Shown here in pieces: positions 57,703-64,000 of a DNA stretch of 64,000 nt. The notes below the pieces were generated by a model. The model worked only from the letters and a program-made list of their open reading frames with translations, did no database searches and was not told where the DNA came from. Made by a program: the position numbers and the translations under genes. How positions within the stretch are numbered: position 1 is the stretch's first letter; every line of letters starts with the position of its first letter. The DNA lies in contig OY848921.1 of the NCBI GenBank assembly GCA_963693285.1, forward strand, positions 7,453,229 through 7,517,228, in the 5' to 3' direction. Origin of the DNA: Xestospongia muta. Lineage: Eukaryota > Porifera > Demospongiae > Haplosclerida > Petrosiidae.

Positions 57703-60067
57703 ATGTATCTACAATTTGTCTTTGTTTTATTTTGCTGGCTAGAACAAGGTATTGAAATTGAACGATAATTTTATATTTGTCAATATTTGAGTAGTTGCTG
57801 GATGCGTTGAGGGAGAACTCCAATTTGAATCTGATAACGGACCTACATTACATATTTGTACTGGAGGACAATGGGAATATATTTGTGCCAAAAATGATAA
57901 TCAGTGGAGTAAGAAAGAAGCTCAAGTTGCCTGTCAACAAATGGGTAAAATAAGCAAAAGTACAGGTAGAGTTGAAACGTTTTGATGCTAATATATATAT
58001 AATACTAAGATATGATTACAAAATCTAAAAGCTCAACAAAAGAATGGTCAGTTAGATATTCTCATTTTAAGTGCAATGGTCTTGAACAGCAAGTGCTTAA
58101 CTGCTATCACAAAATTAGTAATAATAATGCTGAAAACTGTAAGAAAGGTAATATGTATTATTATGCAGCTACATCATGTGAAAGTACTACTGGTAAGTAT
58201 TTTTGTCAATTTAGATAGCAATGTCCATTTTTATTAGGTTGTAAAGGTGGAGAGTTATCTCTTAATGGAACAATTCTTAAAATATGTGCATTTGGTCAAT
58301 GGCACACACTCTGTGGTAATACTTGGACATTAGATCAGGCAAAAGTAGCTTGTAGACAACTAGGAAGAAATCCAATTGGTATGAATGTTTAAACAAGAAA
58401 TCAATGTATATATTTATATTATGGTGCTGACAACATAGCAACTAATTCACACAAAGAATGGTTACACTATTAATAACAACTTTATATAAAAGTGTGGATT
58501 CCATAATAATCTACATAAACTTAGTTTCAACGTATGTTCTTATAACAACTTAATTTGCTTTTTTTAATGAGGTGCTATAAACATGACACTTAATGATGAT
58601 GTTCCAAATGACTTTATTCAGTTTTATTGCAATGGAAATGAGGATTCTCTTCGTGACTGTTCAGTGGCTAATAACTATAATTGTCACCCACCAGTTGTAG
58701 TAGCAGGACTCGCTTGTGGAGGTAATGGCATTTTTATATAAAATATAAAGTAATCAAAATTTCAGAATGGCCAGATCTACCTCACAACTTACAAATCCAA
58801 CAACAAGAATCTTTAATACAACTCTACTGGGAATATAGTATCAACCACAAAATTAATGTTACTGCTTTCAATATATATTGTGAAAGTAAAACACAACAGA
58901 GCAAGTACTGGTTTGCTATTGAGGAAGTAGATTTTAACAGTACTGTTAATACATCTATTACTGGTCTATTACCTAATACTACATACACATGTTGTGTATT
59001 AGCAGTAACATCATATGGAGAGAGTGAACCAGTATGTCAAAATATCACTACTGCTAGTTTAAATACTACAACAAGTGAGTTAATTATAATCCCGAACAAT
59101 ATCTAACCTAATTTGCAATAAAAACCACTTCTGGAAAACATTTATGATCAGATTTGTGTAAAGGGACCACTGTTAAAACACCTCAAAAACAATTTTGTAT
59201 ACATACAGTTACCGTGAATAGTTGTGGATATATAGCAACTGTATGTATACAGAACTGTCCCTAAATCTATCACCCTATTGCAAATCAGGTCACATACAAT
59301 CCTGAACAATATCTTTCTATGTTAATTGTATGTATGTACTGTTTGCACATAACAGATATACTGAAGGTGTGTATTGCTTTCATATCACCAATTGTTGTGA
59401 CAATAGTTTTCACATTGCTGTTATAATAACACAATCTATAATACAATTAGTGATATCAAAATGCACAGCTCTATTAGTTTCGACTTATTTATTTGATGTT
59501 TGTGATTACATCTGCTTACACAGATATCACTCCCACTACTAAAACTCAGACATCTACTAGTGGTAGTCCGTGGGTAGGTGGTATACTAATAGGTATGATA
59601 AGTGGTATTCTTGTTATGGTCATGGTATGGGTGATAGTGACTTTAATTGGAAAAAGGAGGAGGAAGAAAGTGAATAACTCACAAAGATATCATAACAGGT
59701 ATGATAGCATGTTTATCTTGTCAAATTATTAAATTTTATTTTCACTGTACACAGCTGTACTACATCACAAGATACAGCTATGGAAGGTTTAGTTAACCCT
59801 ACATATGGTGGAAAAGTACATCAAAATAATCAGAATATAACGGAACTACCTGAGGCTGATGCTGACTATAGTTATGCACAGACACATCACAATATTGTAT
59901 ATGATTCTATTAATAGTACTGGTATAGAAGGACCAGTGACAAACCAAGGTTCTATGGTTAACAGTGGTATATACTCTTATGATGAAGTTAACAATGTGAA
60001 AATTGAAGGAGTATACTCATTAGCCGAAGATGAAATTGAAACTTATTCAAAATTACAAAGAAAATAA
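57703..60067 (+). CDS. Gene R2: intact SRCR-SRCR-FN3 receptor with ITIM-like, NPxY and YxxL tail
   Basis: Model: 57703-57748, 57795-57965, 58010-58192, 58238-58378, 58572-58721, 58766-59074, 59524-59698, 59755-60067 (495 aa; all phases agree). Signal peptide MYLQFVFVLFCWLEQ. SRCR1 about residues 16-133 (CVEGELQFES, AQVACQQMG, CNGLEQQVLNC). SRCR2 about 134-230 (CKGGELSLNG, AFGQWHTLCGNTW). FN3 about 231-333 ending in TTYTCCVLAVTSYGES. TM about 347-372. The tail carries VNPTYGG (NPxY), YSYAQTH, IVYDSI (ITIM consensus), GIYSYDEV, GVYSLAED and TYSKLQRK. YSLA and YSKL are six residues apart, ITAM-like except for Ala at the first +3. Intron 6 holds a family-beta MITE. This is the most complete tail in the window. 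Confidence 0.88.
59106..59294. mobile_element. MITE family beta, copy 6 (in intron 6 of R2)
   Basis: The left end is shortened (CCTAATTTGCAATAAAAACC). The AAACAATTTTGTATACA centre and the AAATCAGGTCACAT right end match the family. Confidence 0.7.
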
Positions 60068-61188
60068 CTCAAAATGAGTTTCAATCAACAGTACAACTAC
60101 AGCCATGATAATTACTATTATATTATGTACAGGACTCACATATAACTTATAATGTATTGACACTGTTATTGAGCTGGAATTCCATTGCTGTATATGTAAT
60201 ATTGAATGTTAGTGTTTCAGTTATTATAAATGTAATCACACTGTTTATGTTTGCTTTTACTCAAAGTTCTGTAGTCATACATCAAACATTAATACACATG
60301 ACAGTTATTATTATACTCACTTGTGTCAGCCATTATCTAGTGCTCTCATGTTCCTGTGACAAATATTATAACTCGTGCCACCATAACTCAGTCCCAGTCT
60401 TGTACCCTTAATTTAAGACTAATACAAACAAACATCTCTACCCATTATTAGTAGTGATGCATCTGGTCCATGGTATACAGATGATATTCTGGTTGTTATA
60501 TGATAATTGGTGCTCTACGATGGTGTGGATAAAATCATAATTTACTTCTACTTGACATTTAGACTCTAATATGACACTCCGTTACATTCTTTTCTTGGTA
60601 GTAACCTATTAAAATAACATAGCAGTCTCTAATCTTATTTATTTGTATTTCTTGCCTACTTTCTCACAGCTATACCACTATAGTAACTGTCATCATGATA
60701 AAAGTGAATAATTACATTAAACTATAAAAACAAATACTATCCAACTACTACTAGATTGTGTGAAGATTATATGATTGTGTGTGATAGCTTGTGTCCAACT
60801 ATAATGATAACATCATACCAATTTCAGGAAGTTATTTATATCAATTATAAACAGACAGTGTATAAACTAAACTTTAATATAATAATGTAACTATAATATA
60901 AACAAGTTGAGAAGCAAGGATGCTTAAATTATCAATAGGTTTATTCAGTATATCTTCATTTTATTATTTTGGCTACAAAAGAGTATTTTATTTATGTCAT
61001 TTGAAAATACTTGATTATCTAGTTACTAGAATATAATGTGTTGAGTGAGAAATATTTACTGTATTCTATAATTGACTAATATGTGGAGGTGATTTAAATG
61101 ACATTGTTGTATGAAAGTACTTAAACATAGTTGTTCTGAAGGTTTTAAATTATTTACTTGATGTTTGTGATTACATCTACTCACACAG
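60068..61188. other. Intergenic block with relic U3 (5' part only)
   Basis: Sister of the blocks after P and Q. It follows them to GTTCTGAAGGTTTTA at about 61147, then jumps to the intron sequence preceding the TM exon of fragment S. The rest of U, with its MITE, is missing here. Confidence 0.65.
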
Positions 61189-61692
61189 GTATGACTTCTA
61201 TTACTAAAACTCAGACATCTACTAGTGGTGATCCGTGGGTAGGTGGTATATTAATAGGTATGATAAATGGTATTCTTGTGATGGTGATGGTATGGGTGAT
61301 AGTGACTTTAATTGGGAAAAGGAGAAGGAAGAAAGTGAATAACTCACAAACATATCATAACAGATATGATGGCATGTTTATTTTGTCAAGTTTTTAATTT
61401 TATTTTCACTGTACACAGTTGTACTACATCACAAGACACAGCTGTGGAAGGTTTAAGTAACCCCACATATAAAGGACAAATACATCAAAATAACAATCAG
61501 AATATAACGGAACTACTTGAGGCTGATGCTGACTATAGTTATGCACAGACACATCAAAATATTGTATATGAATCTGTTAATAGTACTGGTATAGAAGGAC
61601 CAGTGACAAACCAAGGTTCTACTGTTAACAGTGGTATATATTAAGTAGTTAAAGACGAAATTGAAACTTATTCAAAATTACAAAGAAAATAA
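61189..61692 (+). pseudogene. Fragment S: TM and tail exons only
   Basis: TM exon 61189-61363 (GGILIGMINGILVMVMVW) is open, but its donor AG|GT is mutated to AG|AT. The tail exon from 61419 (SNPTYKGQ, IVYESV) has lost about 50 bases after GIY, giving TAA at 61642-61644; the last codons (TYSKLQRK) survive out of context. It has no ectodomain and arose by recombination inside relic U3. Confidence 0.85.
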
Positions 61693-62451
61693 CCCAAACT
61701 GGGTTTCAATCAACAGTACAACTACAACCATGATACTTAAGATTATATTATGCACTGGACTCACATATAACTTACACTGTATTGACACTGTTATTGAGCT
61801 ATAACTCTATTGCTGTGTATGTAATATTGAATGTTAGTGTTTTAGTAATCATAAATGTAATTATACTGCTTATGTTAGCTTTTACTCAAAGTTCTGTAGT
61901 CACATATATATCATAAACATTACTACACATGACAGTTATCATTATACTCACTTGTGTCAGCCATTATCTAATGCTCTCATGTTCCTGTGACAAATGTTAT
62001 AACTCGTGCCATCATAACTCAGTCCCAGTCCTGTACCCTTAATTTAAGACTAATATAAACAAACATCTCTATCCATTATTAGTAGTGATGCATCTGGTCC
62101 ATGGTAAACAGATGGTATTCTGGTTGTTATATGATAATTGGTGCTCTACGATGGTGTGGATAAAATCATAATTTACCACTATAGTAACTGTCATCATGAT
62201 AAAAGTGAATAATTACATTAAAATATAAGAACAAATACCATCCAACTACTACTAGATTGTGTGAAGATTATATGATTGTGTGTGATAGCTTGTGTCCAAC
62301 TATAATGATAACATCATACCAATTTCAGGAAGTTATGTACATCAATTATAAACAGACAGTGTATAAACTAAACTTTAATATAATAATGTAACTATAATAT
62401 AAACAAGTTGAGAAGCAAGGATGCTTAAATTATCAATAGGTTTATTCAGTA

Positions 62452-63435
62452 TGTCTTCATTTTATTATTTTGGCTACAAAAGAGTATTTTATTTAAGTCA
62501 TTTGAAAATACTTGATTATCTAGTTACTAGAATATAATGTGTTGAGTGAGAAATATTTCCTGTATTCTATAATTGACTAATATGTGGAGGTGATTTAAAT
62601 GACATTGTTATATGAAAGTACTTAAACATAGTTGTTCTGCAGGTTTTAATGTGTCAATATAAATATTTTATGTTCCTGTTTAGTCTACTAATATAATAAG
62701 TGATATTATTATCCATGGACAGCTAGTACTTTGATGAGTGTAGGAAGTGGTGCGCTTGTGATAGTGATGGTGTGAGTAATGATGATAAAGTTTGAAAAGA
62801 GAAAAAATTGAGAGTGGACAAAAATAGCAAATATCATAAAAAGATGTGCAGTATTTACATGTCTTCTTGAAACATGTTGTTGAACTTACAAATGATTGAA
62901 CAGCTAAGTTCATATATACTATTTTGTCTGCCATCAAGCTGACAGTAGATCTAATGAGTATGTTTAATCTATAATGTATATATGTTTTATTTAATCCAAA
63001 CATAATGAGTGTGCTTAGTCCATAATGTATATATATTTTATATAATCCAAACATAATGAGAGTGTTTAGTCTATAATGTATATGTGTTTTATACAGTGAC
63101 ACTCAAAAGAACATCTTATAGCTAGCTGCTCAGTTACATCTATCAAAAGTTGTTTACACAAAGCAATTAGAGCAGCGGTTTATAAACTCGTTTAAAGTCC
63201 TTGACTTCCGTGTAGGTGGCCAAACTCTTTTGAATGCTATGGTATAATCCAAACATTATTATCAGATAAAGATATACTTATTGATATAACCTTATATATA
63301 CACAGTGTGTGGATATGTACATCAAATTATAAATGGTAGTCATGATGTATGCAGATGAACTGCCTGAGGTTGATGTTGACTATATACGACTTAACTATTT
63401 AAAGATACCAAAAGTGGATAACTATTAATAGGATC
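62452..63435 (+). pseudogene. Relic receptor pseudogene U4
   Basis: Same order of traces as U1 and U2: MSSFYYFGYK-like first exon, SRCR1 start, TM scrap (about 62730-62820), and tail piece ELPEVDVDYIRL (about 63358). Confidence 0.65.
63094..63242. mobile_element. 149-bp Tc1/mariner-like MITE, copy 3
   Basis: Same ends and TA flanks as the copies at 49669 and 56830. Confidence 0.75.
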
Positions 63436-63967
63436 AAGAATTTACTCTTTATATAATAATATTATATATATGATTCAAATATACGATGAGAAAAATTTAG
63501 GTGGCAAAATGAAGAAATGTAGTCATCATGTAATCACAATTTAATGATTAAAGGAAATTCAATGATATGTTAATCTTTAAGACTAAATAAAAACAAATCC
63601 AATCCTATACCTGCATTACCTAGTTTAATCAAAATTAAGAAGACAAAGGAAGATGGCACCCTGAATAGGAACTTACCCAATTAATTATATATACATACTG
63701 CAATCCATTATAGAAAAACTTTCCTAGCTGACATGATCAAGGATCAGTGTCAGTGACAAATATATCTGAACTAGTAGCATAACATTTGGTCAATACAATA
63801 AAGACTATGTCTCTAAATTTTAATAGAACTTATCTGAACAAATAATTCGAACAAGTTGTAATATTCATATCTCTAATAATTGTTAACATTTGATTAAACG
63901 GGAAGTAGTCTAGACTACTAAACAATATATAAGTATCGAAATAGCAGAATATACTAGAGTAATCGAA

Positions 63968-64000
63968 ATGTATCTACAATTTGTCTTTGTTTTATTTTGC
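63968..64000 (+). CDS. Gene T: start of another R-type receptor (cut by window end)
   Basis: ATG at 63968 begins MYLQFVFVLFC, identical to the first exons of R1 and R2, preceded by the same flank (GAGTAATCGAA). Only the signal-peptide start is visible, so nothing can be said about intactness. Confidence 0.75.
   Translation, partial: MYLQFVFVLFC

Larger units (their letters stand above)
53039..60070 (+). repeat. About 7.6-kb tandem unit, copy 2 (Q + R2)
   Basis: Counterpart of 45423-52880; followed by a truncated third unit (S, U4, T). Confidence 0.85.
61693..63967. other. Intergenic block with relic U4
   Basis: Fourth copy of the downstream block: relic TM exon 62000-62170, relic U4, tandem repeat array 62943-63093 and a Tc1-like MITE, running into the first exon of T. 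No intact gene. Confidence 0.65.

Noticed and set aside
62680..63102. 140-codon minus-strand frame
   Set aside because: It runs through the 55-58-bp tandem repeat, whose unit happens to lack stops on this strand. The same artefact occurs at 49426-49677 and 56597-56791.
1..64000. tRNA or rRNA genes
   Set aside because: No cloverleaf-like or rRNA-like segment was recognised on either strand by eye; a covariance search would be decisive.

Overview
This window looks like animal nuclear DNA, most probably from a sponge (demosponge). That is an inference from AT-rich sequence, very short introns (often 40-70 bases) and a local expansion of receptors combining scavenger-receptor cysteine-rich (SRCR) and fibronectin type III (FN3) domains. 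No bacterial operons, ribosome binding sites, tRNA, rRNA or CRISPR array were seen. All genes I can support lie on the plus strand.

The whole window is one tandem cluster of a single receptor family at different stages of birth and decay. The canonical gene has eight exons: signal peptide; two exons for SRCR1; two for SRCR2; one for FN3; one for a Ser/Thr-rich stalk plus transmembrane (TM) helix; and one for a cytoplasmic tail. Every ectodomain intron is phase 1, so ectodomain exons can be lost, duplicated or skipped without shifting the frame. The intron between TM and tail is phase 2. Tails carry NPxY motifs, YxxL-type motifs and, in several genes, ITIM-like motifs, which suggests tyrosine-phosphorylation-dependent signalling or endocytosis.

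Layout. 1-2.6 kb: two decayed copies. 4.4-6.0 kb: intact gene B. 7.05-8.66 kb: pseudogene C, whose 3' end is cut by the junction of a 5.4-kb tandem duplication. 9.8-12.0 kb: intact gene D, with the same ectodomain as B but a different tail. 12.9-14.4 kb: pseudogene E. 15.3-17.2 kb: intact gene F. 18.36-20.75 kb: a large fold-back (inverted repeat) element sitting in a receptor remnant. 21.1-23.0 kb: pseudogene G. 23.4-25.3 and 36.8-39 kb: wrecks of a more divergent SRCR/FN3 subfamily. 25.9-28.2 kb: gene I (open, SRCR1 lost). 29.4-32.2 kb: gene J (one nonsense codon). 33.4-34.1 kb: pseudogene K, with a MITE (a short non-autonomous transposon) in an exon. 34.4-36.4 kb: gene L (one nonsense codon). 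38.7-40.7 kb: a 973-bp tandem duplication that reads as identical. 40.6-42.9 kb: gene N (open, SRCR1 reduced). 44.1-44.6 kb: chimeric wreck O. From 45.4 kb to the end there is a repeating unit of about 7.2-7.6 kb: P (intact), R1 (damaged), Q (damaged), R2 (intact), S (TM/tail wreck) and the start of T, separated by copies of an older relic pseudogene carrying a Tc1-like MITE.

The combination of tandem paralogues, intact and dead copies, shuffled ectodomain/tail combinations, motif-bearing tails and DNA blocks shared at nucleotide level resembles polymorphic recognition-receptor complexes such as cnidarian allorecognition or vertebrate paired-receptor clusters. A role in self/non-self or microbe recognition is inference only.
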